This document shows, in pieces, positions 1 to 6,877 of a DNA stretch of 8,992 nucleotides. Under the pieces are notes generated by a model, which was given only the letters and a program-made list of their open reading frames with translations, did not search any database and was not told the DNA's origin. How positions within the stretch are numbered: position 1 is the first letter of the stretch; each line of letters begins with the position of its first letter. A program made the translations under genes and the position numbers. The stretch comes from Bacillota bacterium (lineage in GTDB: Bacteria > Bacillota > Bacilli > Bacillales > Cytobacillaceae). Location of the stretch: positions 1 to 8,992 of the forward strand of contig JAUZPT010000101.1 of NCBI GenBank assembly GCA_030705745.1, read 5' to 3'.

Positions 1-162
1 AAAAAGGTTGTCAAAATTTCCTGGAATGAAGAATTGGAAAATATCGCAGCCATTTTAGGAAAAAAACAAATTAAAAAACTGCCTGTTGAGCGCCACGGGG
101 TATTGGTAGGAATCATCAGCCGCGGGGACGTTATCAGACATTCCTTCAAAGCATTACTATAA
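1..162 (+). CDS. CBS domain protein, C-terminal fragment (5' end outside window)
   Basis: An open frame runs from the first base to a TAA at 160-162, giving the last 53 residues of a protein. The visible part reads as the second half of a CBS domain: a helix (about residues 9-20), then the strand 'IKKLPV', then 'GVLVGIISRGDVIRH'. The 'LVGIISRGDVI' end is the typical closing strand and helix of a CBS module. CBS pairs usually bind adenine nucleotides and act as regulatory modules, alone or fused to enzymes or transporters. Which kind this is cannot be told because the N-terminus is missing. No hairpin terminator follows the stop, although there is a run of eight T's at 163-170, so some read-through into the MFS gene is possible. 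Confidence 0.8.
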   Translation, partial: KKVVKISWNEELENIAAILGKKQIKKLPVERHGVLVGIISRGDVIRHSFKALL

Positions 163-163
163 T
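135..163 (+). promoter_or_regulatory. candidate sigma-A promoter for the MFS gene
   Basis: A perfect -10 TATAAT lies at 158-163 and overlaps the stop codon of the CBS gene. A 17-nt spacer separates it from CAGACA (135-140), which matches four of six -35 bases. Transcription would start near 170, giving a leader of about 60 nt. The weak -35 keeps confidence moderate. Confidence 0.4.
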
Positions 164-232
164 TTTTTTTAGGAAATATAAAGATAACAAAAAATAAAAA
201 CTACAAAATGAAAATTCAAAGGAGAAGTGAGA

Positions 233-1474
233 ATGTCATCGACACAGCGATCTTTATCTTCATCAAAATCAAATACGGCATCACCTGCTGATGAGGCAGG
301 CCTTCTTAAACAACCTAAAGCAGTTTGGGCCGTCTTTTTCGCTAGTATCATCGCCTTTATGGGAATCGGCCTAGTCGATCCAATCTTACCGGCTATCGCC
401 AAGCAGTTAAATGCTTCCCAAAGTGAAGTTACCCTACTTTTCACAAGCTATAATGCCGTCATGGCTGTAGCAATGCTTATTACAGGTGCTGTATCATCAA
501 GGATTGGACTTAAATGGACTTTGATGGCGGGAGTTGTTATTATCGCTATATTTTCAGGGCTCGGCGGTTCTTCCAATGGTATTTGGACGCTCGTTGGACT
601 GCGTGGCGGCTGGGGACTTGGTAATGCATTGTTTGTTGCTACCGCTTTAACTGCCATTGTTACCCTTTCAAAAGGTGGTACTGCAAAAGCGATTATTTTA
701 TATGAGGCTGCAATCGGGCTTGGAATATCAGTTGGGCCGCTAGTCGGAGGATGGCTCGGAGCTATGTCATGGAGAGGCCCATTTCTAGGTGTGGCAGTAT
801 TGATGGTTGTTGCCTTTATAGGTTTGTCCATATTCATGCCGAACACCACTAACGCTAATGCAGTTAAAAAGAAAACTTCTTTAATGGACCCGTTTCGTGC
901 CATGAAGCACCGCTCTCTTTTAGTGTTTGGCATCGCGGCAGCACTTTATAATATTGGATTCTTCACATTGCTTGCATACGCTCCATTTGTTATGGGCTTG
1001 GATGCACATGGATTGGGCTTTGTCTTCCTCGGATGGGGAATATTGCTTGCCGTTACATCTGTGTTCATGGCGCCTAAGCTTCAACAAACGTTTGGAACGA
1101 TTAAATCGATGTCGGTCATGTTATTCTTATTTGCTCTTCTTCTACTGGCAATGGGCATCTGGACATCAACACAATGGGTAGTAATTGTAGCTGTTATTTT
1201 GGCTGGTGCCATGCTTGGAAATAACAACACACTGATTACAACCGCTGTAATGAATGCAGCTCCTGTGGAAAGATCCACGGCATCCGCTGCTTATAGTTTC
1301 CTACGGTTTATCGGAGGGGCAATAGCTCCATTCATGGCAGGAAAATTGGCAGAGAGGTATAACCCATCTGTTCCTTTCATTGTCGGGGCAGCGTTTGTCG
1401 CTCTTTCAGTTATTTTTATCCTGTTAAATTATAAGCATTTGAAGCATGTTGATTCTGTAGGAGCAGGACATTAA
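233..1474 (+). CDS. MFS drug/proton antiporter-like transporter (DHA1 family, YfmO/YitG-like)
   Basis: The gene encodes a 413-residue, 12-helix major facilitator protein of the inner membrane, probably exporting a drug or metabolite in exchange for protons. After a polar N-terminal tail of about 28 residues, TM1 carries 'GIGLVDPILPAI' (44-55). MFS motif A, 'GAVSSRIGLKWTL', is at about 85-97, a motif B-like 'LRGGWGLG' with Arg124 follows, and the antiporter motif C, 'GLGISVGPLVGG', is at about 162-173. Motif C is typical of drug exporters. From memory the sequence resembles Bacillus YfmO/YitG-type putative multidrug exporters; the substrate cannot be predicted. I chose ATG 233 because AAAGGAG (218-224) sits 8 nt upstream. 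A GTG at 227 would be only 2 nt from that site. No adjacent regulator is visible, and the gene ends in its own terminator. Confidence 0.9.
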   Translation: MSSTQRSLSSSKSNTASPADEAGLLKQPKAVWAVFFASIIAFMGIGLVDPILPAIAKQLNASQSEVTLLFTSYNAVMAVAMLITGAVSSRIGLKWTLMAGVVIIAIFSGLGGSSNGIWTLVGLRGGWGLGNALFVATALTAIVTLSKGGTAKAIILYEAAIGLGISVGPLVGGWLGAMSWRGPFLGVAVLMVVAFIGLSIFMPNTTNANAVKKKTSLMDPFRAMKHRSLLVFGIAAALYNIGFFTLLAYAPFVMGLDAHGLGFVFLGWGILLAVTSVFMAPKLQQTFGTIKSMSVMLFLFALLLLAMGIWTSTQWVVIVAVILAGAMLGNNNTLITTAVMNAAPVERSTASAAYSFLRFIGGAIAPFMAGKLAERYNPSVPFIVGAAFVALSVIFILLNYKHLKHVDSVGAGH

Positions 1475-1490
1475 TATTGGATGAAAAATA

Positions 1491-1537
1491 AGAGGATGGC
1501 GGGGTTTTTAGCCCTTTGGCCATCCTCTATTTTTTTT
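1491..1537 (+). terminator. intrinsic terminator after the MFS gene
   Basis: A perfect 10-bp stem (AGAGGATGGC at 1491-1500, GCCATCCTCT at 1519-1528) encloses an 18-nt loop and is followed by eight T's (1530-1537). It begins 16 nt after the MFS stop codon. Confidence 0.9.
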
Positions 1538-1552
1538 GCATTCTAAAAATTT

Positions 1553-1578
1553 GTTTAAGGTCATGCTTTTTTGGATAG
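1553..1578 (+). promoter_or_regulatory. possible sigma-B-type promoter for the AI-2E family gene
   Basis: GTTTAA (1553-1558) matches the sigma-B -35 consensus exactly. After 14 nt comes GGATAG (1573-1578), which matches four of six bases of GGGTAT. No convincing sigma-A pair is seen between the preceding terminator and the gene. This is a motif match only. Confidence 0.3.
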
Positions 1579-1627
1579 TAAATAAGGCATATACCTGTAA
1601 AGGTTGTAGAAGGAAAGAGGGAATTAA

Positions 1628-2698
1628 ATGTGGATTAATAAACCGTTTTTTAAATATGCGGCAGGTATTCTTATATCTTTAATGATTATTTATATGCTTG
1701 GAAAAATTGATTACTTCGTTTGGCCGTTTCAAAAGCTGATCGCTACCATCTTTTTTCCCATCCTCATATCAGGTTTACTTTATCATTTACTTCGACCTGT
1801 GGTGAGGCTGTTTGCAAAAGGCATGAACAAAAATGCAAGCATTGTGCTCGTTTTTTTACTTTTCTTTGGCAGTGGTTATTTACTTTTCCATTTTGCAGCC
1901 GGTCCCATCGCTTCGCAAATCGGCAATTTATCTAACCAATTTCCTGATAAAGTAGAAAAAATATCGAAAGAATCAAAAAAAGCTGTGGGCGGAAACAGCT
2001 TCGGGCAAACGTCCATTGATACGATCGAAAAAAAAGCTCATACGTTCAGCACTTCTTTTTATAATCTTGTTGAAAATAATGTGAGCAATATCATCTCCAT
2101 TATTACAAGCATTGCGAGTGTCCTCGCAGTCGTGCCTTTCATTGTCTTTTACTTTTTGCGCGACGACGAAAAACTAAGGCCTCATCTATTAAAATTTTTA
2201 CCTGAAGACCGTGTTATGGAAGGAAATCGTATATTGCTGGACATCGACAAAACGCTGTCGACGTATATCGTCGGCCAAATGATCATTGCCGTGACCGATG
2301 GCATCCTCCTTTATATTGGCTTTTTAATCATTGGACTGAAAAATGGTTTGCTCCTTGCCATCTTCGCGATGTTTATGACGGTTATCCCTTTTGTCGGACC
2401 TGTGATAGGAATGATTCCAGCCGTACTTGTCGCCCTTTTGCAAAGCCCTTTCATGGTCTTTAAGGTCATCATTGTCACTCTGATTGCTACACAAATTGAC
2501 GGAAACCTTGTCACACCGAGAGTGATGGGCAAAAGGCTTGATCTTCACCCTCTGTCTGTTATATTCCTTCTTTTAATCGCAGGGGCACTTTATGGGTTTA
2601 CTGGTGCAATCATCGCTATCCCGCTATATTCGGTAATAAAAGTGACGATAAAAAATGTGATCAAGTTTTATAAATTGCGAAACCCTGTTTCTATATAA
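1628..2698 (+). CDS. AI-2E family transporter (PF01594-type integral membrane protein)
   Basis: The gene encodes a 356-residue polytopic membrane protein. Two N-terminal hydrophobic segments (about 10-25 and 38-55) lead into 'LLRPVVRLF' (54-62). A third segment follows, then a hydrophilic stretch (about 95-135), then several C-terminal helices. The family signature 'PFVGPVIGMIPA' starts at residue 254, followed by 'DGNLVTPRVMGKRLDLHP' and a glycine-rich last pair of helices. These place it in the AI-2E/TqsA/YdbI superfamily. Members have been linked to autoinducer-2 export, Na+/H+ exchange or unknown transport, so the substrate is open. Bacilli usually carry several paralogues. The start is ATG 1628, with GGAAAGAGGG at 1612-1621 as ribosome binding site. 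The gene is monocistronic, between the terminator at 1491-1537 and the one at 2701-2750. Confidence 0.9.
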   Translation: MWINKPFFKYAAGILISLMIIYMLGKIDYFVWPFQKLIATIFFPILISGLLYHLLRPVVRLFAKGMNKNASIVLVFLLFFGSGYLLFHFAAGPIASQIGNLSNQFPDKVEKISKESKKAVGGNSFGQTSIDTIEKKAHTFSTSFYNLVENNVSNIISIITSIASVLAVVPFIVFYFLRDDEKLRPHLLKFLPEDRVMEGNRILLDIDKTLSTYIVGQMIIAVTDGILLYIGFLIIGLKNGLLLAIFAMFMTVIPFVGPVIGMIPAVLVALLQSPFMVFKVIIVTLIATQIDGNLVTPRVMGKRLDLHPLSVIFLLLIAGALYGFTGAIIAIPLYSVIKVTIKNVIKFYKLRNPVSI

Positions 2699-2700
2699 AA

Positions 2701-2750
2701 AAACAAATAAAAGTGCATGCTCCATCTGGAACATGCACTTTTATTTGTTT
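2701..2750. terminator. bidirectional terminator between convergent genes
   Basis: A perfect 19-bp inverted repeat has arms 2701-2719 and 2732-2750. Inside it, after one C/A mismatch, 3 more pairs (TCC/GGA) close an ATCT tetraloop. The outer half of each arm is A-rich on one side and T-rich on the other, so both directions give a hairpin followed by a U-rich stretch. It starts 2 nt after the permease stop and lies 8 nt beyond the stop of the GAF-GGDEF-EAL gene, so it serves both. Confidence 0.9.
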
Positions 2751-2758
2751 GAATGAAT

Positions 2759-4513
2759 TTAAATGTTACAAAGCCTATCGGACGTAAATTGAAGTGCCTT
2801 TTGAACGTCCATCGGTTTTCCGAGCAAGTATCCCTGACCATAATCGGAAGAATGATTCAGTAAAAATTGCAGCTGTTGTTCCGTTTCGATTCCTTCTGCT
2901 ACCGACAATATGCCAAGAGAATGGGCTAGATTGATGATGGCCTTGGCCATCAGTACATTTTTGTTGTCCTTATGCAAATTCAATGTAAATGCTTTATCAA
3001 GCTTTAAATAGAGAATCGGCAGTTCGCTTAAATAAGCCAAAGATGAGTAACCTGAGCCGAAATCGTCAATCGCAAATCGAATTCCAAGCATCTTCAATTG
3101 ATTCAATTTGTTTTTCACATAGTGAATATCCTTCATCAACATGCTTTCGGTAATTTCAAAAATGAGATTTTGAGGATTAAATTCGCTTTTCCGAATAATT
3201 TCATCTACTCTTTCGACGAAATCATTTTCATCAAATTGATTGACAGCAAGATTAATAGAGAAATCGGGAATTCTCATACCTGATTCTTTCCACCGTTTAC
3301 CATCTTCACACACTCTTTGAATGACCCAATCACCGATCGGGTGAATCAGTCCGGTTTCTTCCGCAATCGGGATAAAATTGATCGGTGAAATTTGGCCTTC
3401 GGGATGGTTCCAGCGTATCAGCGCCTCAAAGCAAAACAGCTTTTGCGTCTCCAAATGAAAAATGGGCTGGTAATGGATATCAAACTCATCTTTTTCCAAT
3501 GCATTTCTCAATGCATTTTCAATTTTGAAGCGATTTTTCGGATAGGATTCCATTTGCTTCTGATAAAATTGAAAATTATTTTTCCCTTTGTCCTTAGCCG
3601 TGTACATTGTTATATCAGCCTGCTTTAGCAGTTCATTCATATCATGGCCATTTTCAGGATGAAAGCTAATGCCAATGCTCGCCGTCATTTTCACCTCAAT
3701 GCCTTCGATCATGATTGGTTCGGAAATCATATTTAGTAATTCATTTACCAGTTCTTCAATTTCTATTCGGTCTTCAAATGTATACTGTGAAAGAAGGACG
3801 ATGAATTCATCCCCACCCCATCTTGCAATAATTTCCTCCTGCCCAAAAAGCCGTTTAATTCGTTCGGCAATTTCCATGACAATCAAATCGCCTTCATTGT
3901 GACCAAAAGTGTCATTCACAAGTTTAAAATTATCAAGGTCGATGAAAAGTGCAGTAAATGATTCAATAGCATTTTCTTGTGATAAATCCATATATCCCTT
4001 CACAAAAACCCGATTGTATAAACCCGTCAGTGCATCTCTTATTGCCATATTTTCCAAATCAATGGTATGACCTATCATTTGTCCCATTGTCTTAATTATG
4101 GAAACTTCATGTTCTTTAAACTCGTAGTGCTCAAAATCAATCGCACATAAAGTCCCAAAGACCGTGCCATCCTGCAAATAAATTGACACTCCCAAAAGTG
4201 AGCCATTTTTCAATGATATTCTAGCCGCATGTTCCCTAGTCAATGGATTCTTTGTTAAATCTGATATGATAAGCGGTTCCCGACCGCTTTCTATAACAAA
4301 CCTTCAAAGAGCATCATTAAAGGGGACGCTTGTCCCTTCAACAAAGTAGGTAGCTTGACGATTGAACGCAGATACAATTAAGCTTTCGGACTTGTCATTC
4401 GTCGCAAGAAAAAAAGTATTTACCCCGATTGTGTCGCTTAATAGCTCCAGCACATGCGACGCAGTTGATTTCAAGGTTTGATAATGTTTAACGTCTCTTG
4501 TATGAAAGTTCAT
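2759..4513 (-). CDS. GAF-GGDEF-EAL cyclic-di-GMP enzyme with in-frame TGA, candidate selenoprotein (Sec70)
   Basis: The frame is read from ATG 4513 through TGA 4306-4304 to TAA 2761-2759, giving 584 residues. A GAF domain (about 1-145) is followed by GGDEF (about 155-315) and EAL (about 330-580) domains; no membrane helix is seen, so the protein is probably cytoplasmic. The cyclase half has 'DALTGLYNR' (160-168) and an intact GGDEF (233-237). The RxxD inhibitory site is absent ('GQEE' there). The EAL half has 'FEALIRW' (EAL 363-365), 'EITES', 'DDFGSGYSSL', 'LKLDKAF' and 'AEGIE', so phosphodiesterase activity is likely. The TGA is codon 70, in 'FNDAL-U-RFVIESG', aligning with the Cys of the common GAF pattern 'SFCAHAI'; the second usual GAF Cys is present ('GTLCAID', Cys123). 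Both sides share one frame. A restart at TTG 4243 has no ribosome binding site. AAAGGAG lies 12 nt before the ATG, somewhat far. Alternatives are a nonsense pseudogene or a sequencing error; the adjacent hairpin and selB favour Sec. Confidence 0.75.
4265..4306 (-). promoter_or_regulatory. UGA codon with SECIS-like stem-loop
   Basis: The UGA is at 4306-4304. Twenty-one nt further along the mRNA begins the loop CGGGA (4282-4278), closed by a perfect 7-bp stem: AAGCGGT (4289-4283) with ACCGCTT (4277-4271). Below an A/A mismatch, G-U, U-A, A-U and U-A pairs can extend the stem to about 4295/4265. Bacterial SECIS models, as I recall them, ask for an apical loop of 3-14 nt with G in the first two positions, a stem of at least 4 bp, and 16-37 nt from UGA to loop; all are met. 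The hairpin lies inside coding sequence (codons for 'ESGREPL') and is GC-rich against AT-rich surroundings. Binding by SelB is inferred. Confidence 0.65.
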
Positions 4514-4524
4514 TGTATGCTCAC

Positions 4525-4535
4525 GCTCCTTTTGC
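4525..4535 (-). promoter_or_regulatory. ribosome binding site of the GAF-GGDEF-EAL gene, long spacing
   Basis: On the minus strand AAAAGGAG is the only strong Shine-Dalgarno before ATG 4513, and it lies 12 nt from the start codon. This is longer than the usual 6-9 nt. No in-frame ATG, GTG or TTG lies closer to it, so the ATG stands, possibly with reduced initiation. Confidence 0.55.
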
Positions 4536-4626
4536 TTTTTAAATTAACAATTATGTAAAAGGAAAAATAGAAGAAATATTTTTTACAAAAAAGCATCAAA
4601 AAGTTAATAAAACCCATTTTATTCAT

Positions 4627-4669
4627 CAAAAAAAACTACTCTAAAAAGAATAGTTCGATTGAACTATTC
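4627..4669 (-). terminator. intrinsic terminator of the riboswitch expression platform
   Basis: Read on the minus strand, GAATAGTTC (4669-4661), loop AATC, and GAACTATTC (4656-4648) form a perfect 9-bp hairpin. It is followed by TTTTT and, a little further on, an eight-T run (4634-4627). It starts directly after the last base of the riboswitch P1 helix and lies about 110 nt before the start codon. It is therefore the transcription-control element of the riboswitch, not the end of a gene. Confidence 0.85.
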
Positions 4670-4745
4670 GGCAACTAGGCTGTCCTAGGCATCTGCCCTT
4701 AGACCCTGTAGCTTTGCGTCCCCGCTTTTCAACGAGTTTGCCATT
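4668..4745 (-). promoter_or_regulatory. cyclic-di-GMP-I (GEMM-I) riboswitch aptamer
   Basis: The minus strand shows the recognisable GEMM-I pattern. P1 is GGCAA (4742-4738) paired with TTGCC (4674-4670). A stem CUCGUU/AGCGGG closes a GAAA tetraloop. The nearly invariant core GGACGCAAAGC follows, then 'ACAGGGUCUAAGG', a second stem (GGGCAGAUGCC) and the closing '...CUAGUUGCCGAA'. The family senses cyclic di-GMP, the product and substrate of the gene it precedes. The aptamer lies in a leader of roughly 280 nt and is followed at once by an intrinsic terminator, so control is most likely by transcription attenuation. Confidence 0.9.
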
Positions 4746-4775
4746 ATCGTAGTTTCCTATAAAATTGCAAATTTT

Positions 4776-4802
4776 TAGGTTTATTAACCTATTAATAGGG
4801 TT
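4776..4802. repeat. overlapping inverted repeats at the transcription start region
   Basis: TAGGTT-TATT-AACCTA (4776-4791) is a perfect 6-bp inverted repeat. It overlaps the palindrome CCTATTAATAGG (4788-4799), which sits inside the near-palindrome AACCTATTAATAGGGTT (4786-4802). They lie immediately downstream of the -10 box of the c-di-GMP gene promoter, a usual place for a repressor operator. No cognate regulator is identified. Confidence 0.4.
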
Positions 4803-4830
4803 ATTATAGCATTTGCAAACAATATTACAA
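4803..4830 (-). promoter_or_regulatory. sigma-A promoter of the riboswitch/GAF-GGDEF-EAL transcript
   Basis: On the minus strand the -10 is a perfect TATAAT (4808-4803) preceded by TG at the extended -10 position (TGCTATAAT). The -35 TTGTAA (4830-4825) matches four of six bases, and the spacer is 16 nt. The start would lie near 4796, about 55 nt before the riboswitch. This gives the gene its own promoter, separate from selB. Confidence 0.7.
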
Positions 4831-4881
4831 TAGCATTAAGTGAGAAATTAATACCAGCTGTTATTTTTTATCGTAAAACTT

Positions 4882-4919
4882 GAAAGCCTTATTCTCCTTA
4901 ATCTGGAAATGAGGCTTTC
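4882..4919 (-). terminator. probable terminator of selB
   Basis: GAAAGCC (4882-4888) pairs with GGCTTTC (4913-4919), and the stem continues with T-A, G-U and A-T pairs to about 12 bp around an interior of about 14 nt. It lies 46 nt beyond the selB stop. On the minus strand the following tail is only AAGTTTT, so termination may be partial. The plus-strand tail TTTTG is also short. Confidence 0.55.
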
Positions 4920-4964
4920 TTTTGTTATCACTACATATCTTAAATTAAAATAATTGTGCTTTAT

Positions 4965-6845
4965 TCACTGCCAAATTCGCTTGTTTTCAACTCGTTTTGT
5001 TATCTTTTTAGCATCCAGTCGTTCCAAAAATGGAATCATATACTTTCGTGATAGACCTAGAATTTCCTTCGCTTCGCCAACTTCAAATTCTGAGTCCGTT
5101 TGCTCACGAAGTGAAAGTACTGCTTTTTGGAAGACTTCACCGTGATAATAAAAGACATCATCCAAACTCTCGACCAGCTGTTGTTCTTCGAGAAATCTCC
5201 TTAAGTCTCCAACTAAACTTTCAGGTATGCCAGCTTTTATAATATAGTCCTGAAAATAGTGAACTTGCAGACCATCTTTTTTTAATTCATCCAGTAAATT
5301 TTCCGTTCTCTTTTTCCAGTTTTTAGCGACATGGGGAACAAAATCAGACAGCAGGAAAAATTGATCTTTTCTAGTGAAAACTCCTTGTAATCGTGCTGTT
5401 TCAAGCACATAATTGAGCAGTTCTTTTGGAAACCTTTTCTGCAGAGGCTGCAAAAACTCAGCTTTATTGATTCCTTGTTTCATCGGGTTATTTTGATGAT
5501 ACTCCTTCAAACGATCATACATATCTTCTTCCAGGGAATGGATCAAATTTTTCAATGTATATTCCCTATCATGAAAAAAAACAAATTGTTCATCCTTTAA
5601 ATGCTCCACCAATACGGTTTCCTCCAAGGAGGTTCGTTTCATCAATTCCGCAAATGAAAGGCTTTTCGCTTCAAAAAGCACAGCGGCGATTCTCTCAGTT
5701 GGTGTTCCGACCTTTTTCTTCTCAAGCTCTTCAATCGTACCATTTCCGAATTTATATTTATTTCCTCGCGGATCAATCACCCAGCCTCCGCCAATGGTTT
5801 CCTGAGGGCTTGGCCTTCGCAAAATAAACCTGTCTCCACGTTTTGTTAAAATCTCATCCTCCAAACGCAGCTGACACAAAATTTCCCCATTCTCTTCCTT
5901 AAGCTCGTTACGGTCAAAAAAGACGATCCGTCCCATCACTTCTGCCGTACCAAGATGCAGCTTGATCGGCATTCGCTGCTTCACTAAATAATCGAGGTCT
6001 TTTGCTACACGTATAGCGACGTCAATCGTCCTCGTGACATTGAAATGCTCCGAGGAAACAAGAACATTCCCCCTGACCAATTGTTCCCGTGATACACCGG
6101 ATAAATTTATCGCCACCCTTTGCCCAGCGAAAGCCTTAATCGCCTGTTTATGATGAACCTGTAATTGACGTGCCCTTACCTCAATTCCTTCAGGCATGAT
6201 AAGCAATGTCTGTCCCTCTTCGACGCTTCCTTCATAAACGGTTCCTCTCACAACGGTCCCCTGGCCCTTCACTGTAAAAACCTGGTCGATTGGAAGTCGG
6301 AAGGCTCCTTTTGAATCACGCATTTCCTGTTCTTTTAACGCCGCAAGTATCATTTTTTTAAGATCATCGATCCCTTTGTTCGATAGGCTGTCTACTAGCA
6401 CAAAAGGTGCTTCCTCGAAAACTGTTCCATCGAGTTCAGCGTAAATATCATCTTTAACGAGCTCGACAAATTCTTCGTCCACGCGATCAATTTTCGTTAT
6501 GGCAACGATTCCGGTTTTGATTCCCAGAAACCCGAGAATCTCCAAATGCTCCCGTGTTTGCGGCATTACCCCTTCGTCTGCAGCGACAACTAGGATGACG
6601 AGATCGATCCCCGCAACTCCCGCAATCATTTGACGAATAAATCGTTCATGTCCTGGGACATCGATAACTGATATTTGCATTTCATTATCTTCATATAACG
6701 GAGCAAATCCGAGTTCAATAGAAATCTGTCTTTCTTTTTCTTCCTTCAAACGGTCGGTATCGACATTGGTTAACGCTTTTGTAAGCGAGGTTTTTCCATG
6801 GTCAATATGACCTGCCATTCCGATTGTAAAATATCGTTTGTCCAA
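4965..6845 (-). CDS. selB: selenocysteine-specific translation elongation factor SelB
   Basis: SelB is the GTPase that carries Sec-tRNA-Sec to the ribosome at UGA codons marked by a SECIS hairpin. Numbering from TTG 6845 (626 residues), the G1 loop 'GHIDHGKTS' is at 12-20, G3 'DVPGHE' at 62-67 and G4 'TKID' at 117-120. The EF-Tu-like beta barrels follow ('[13 protein letters not shown]' opens domain 2). The C-terminal third is the winged-helix array that binds mRNA, ending in '[21 protein letters not shown]'. Length is normal, so the gene looks functional. An ATG at 6866 would add 7 residues but has only a weak AAGAAAGAAG before it. The TTG has AGGTGGGAG 5 nt upstream and gives the usual family N-terminus '[18 protein letters not shown]'. 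It ends in TGA, with no SECIS-like hairpin at the right distance. selA, selD and tRNA-Sec are not nearby. VOC lies 85 nt upstream. Confidence 0.95.
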   Translation of the reverse strand: MDKRYFTIGMAGHIDHGKTSLTKALTNVDTDRLKEEKERQISIELGFAPLYEDNEMQISVIDVPGHERFIRQMIAGVAGIDLVILVVAADEGVMPQTREHLEILGFLGIKTGIVAITKIDRVDEEFVELVKDDIYAELDGTVFEEAPFVLVDSLSNKGIDDLKKMILAALKEQEMRDSKGAFRLPIDQVFTVKGQGTVVRGTVYEGSVEEGQTLLIMPEGIEVRARQLQVHHKQAIKAFAGQRVAINLSGVSREQLVRGNVLVSSEHFNVTRTIDVAIRVAKDLDYLVKQRMPIKLHLGTAEVMGRIVFFDRNELKEENGEILCQLRLEDEILTKRGDRFILRRPSPQETIGGGWVIDPRGNKYKFGNGTIEELEKKKVGTPTERIAAVLFEAKSLSFAELMKRTSLEETVLVEHLKDEQFVFFHDREYTLKNLIHSLEEDMYDRLKEYHQNNPMKQGINKAEFLQPLQKRFPKELLNYVLETARLQGVFTRKDQFFLLSDFVPHVAKNWKKRTENLLDELKKDGLQVHYFQDYIIKAGIPESLVGDLRRFLEEQQLVESLDDVFYYHGEVFQKAVLSLREQTDSEFEVGEAKEILGLSRKYMIPFLERLDAKKITKRVENKRIWQ

Positions 6846-6877
6846 AACTCCCACCTGCTTTTTCATTCTTCTTTCTT

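Noticed and set aside
448..933. A 161-codon open frame antisense to the MFS gene.
   Set aside because: It lies inside a well-supported MFS coding region and shows no domain-like pattern or ribosome binding site; it is a shadow frame.
4243..4513. Two separate genes: a 69-residue GAF fragment and a 494-residue GGDEF-EAL protein starting at TTG 4243.
   Set aside because: The two pieces share one frame and together make one GAF domain. The stretch 4303-4244 encodes good GAF sequence, and nothing like a Shine-Dalgarno precedes the TTG (ACAAAGAATCCA).
2759..4513. Plain nonsense pseudogene.
   Set aside because: Not excluded, but less favoured. There is no second lesion, the catalytic motifs are intact, the stop sits at a conserved Cys column, and a SECIS-like hairpin and selB are adjacent.
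4514..4964. A tRNA-Sec gene in the long gap between selB and the GAF-GGDEF-EAL gene.
   Set aside because: The structured part is a c-di-GMP-I riboswitch plus terminator. No T-loop GGTTCGAATCC-like sequence or acceptor-stem pairing was found there.
4965..4967. The TGA at the end of selB as a second recoded codon.
   Set aside because: The protein is already full length at this point. The following 40 nt are AT-rich with no stem-loop at the SECIS distance.
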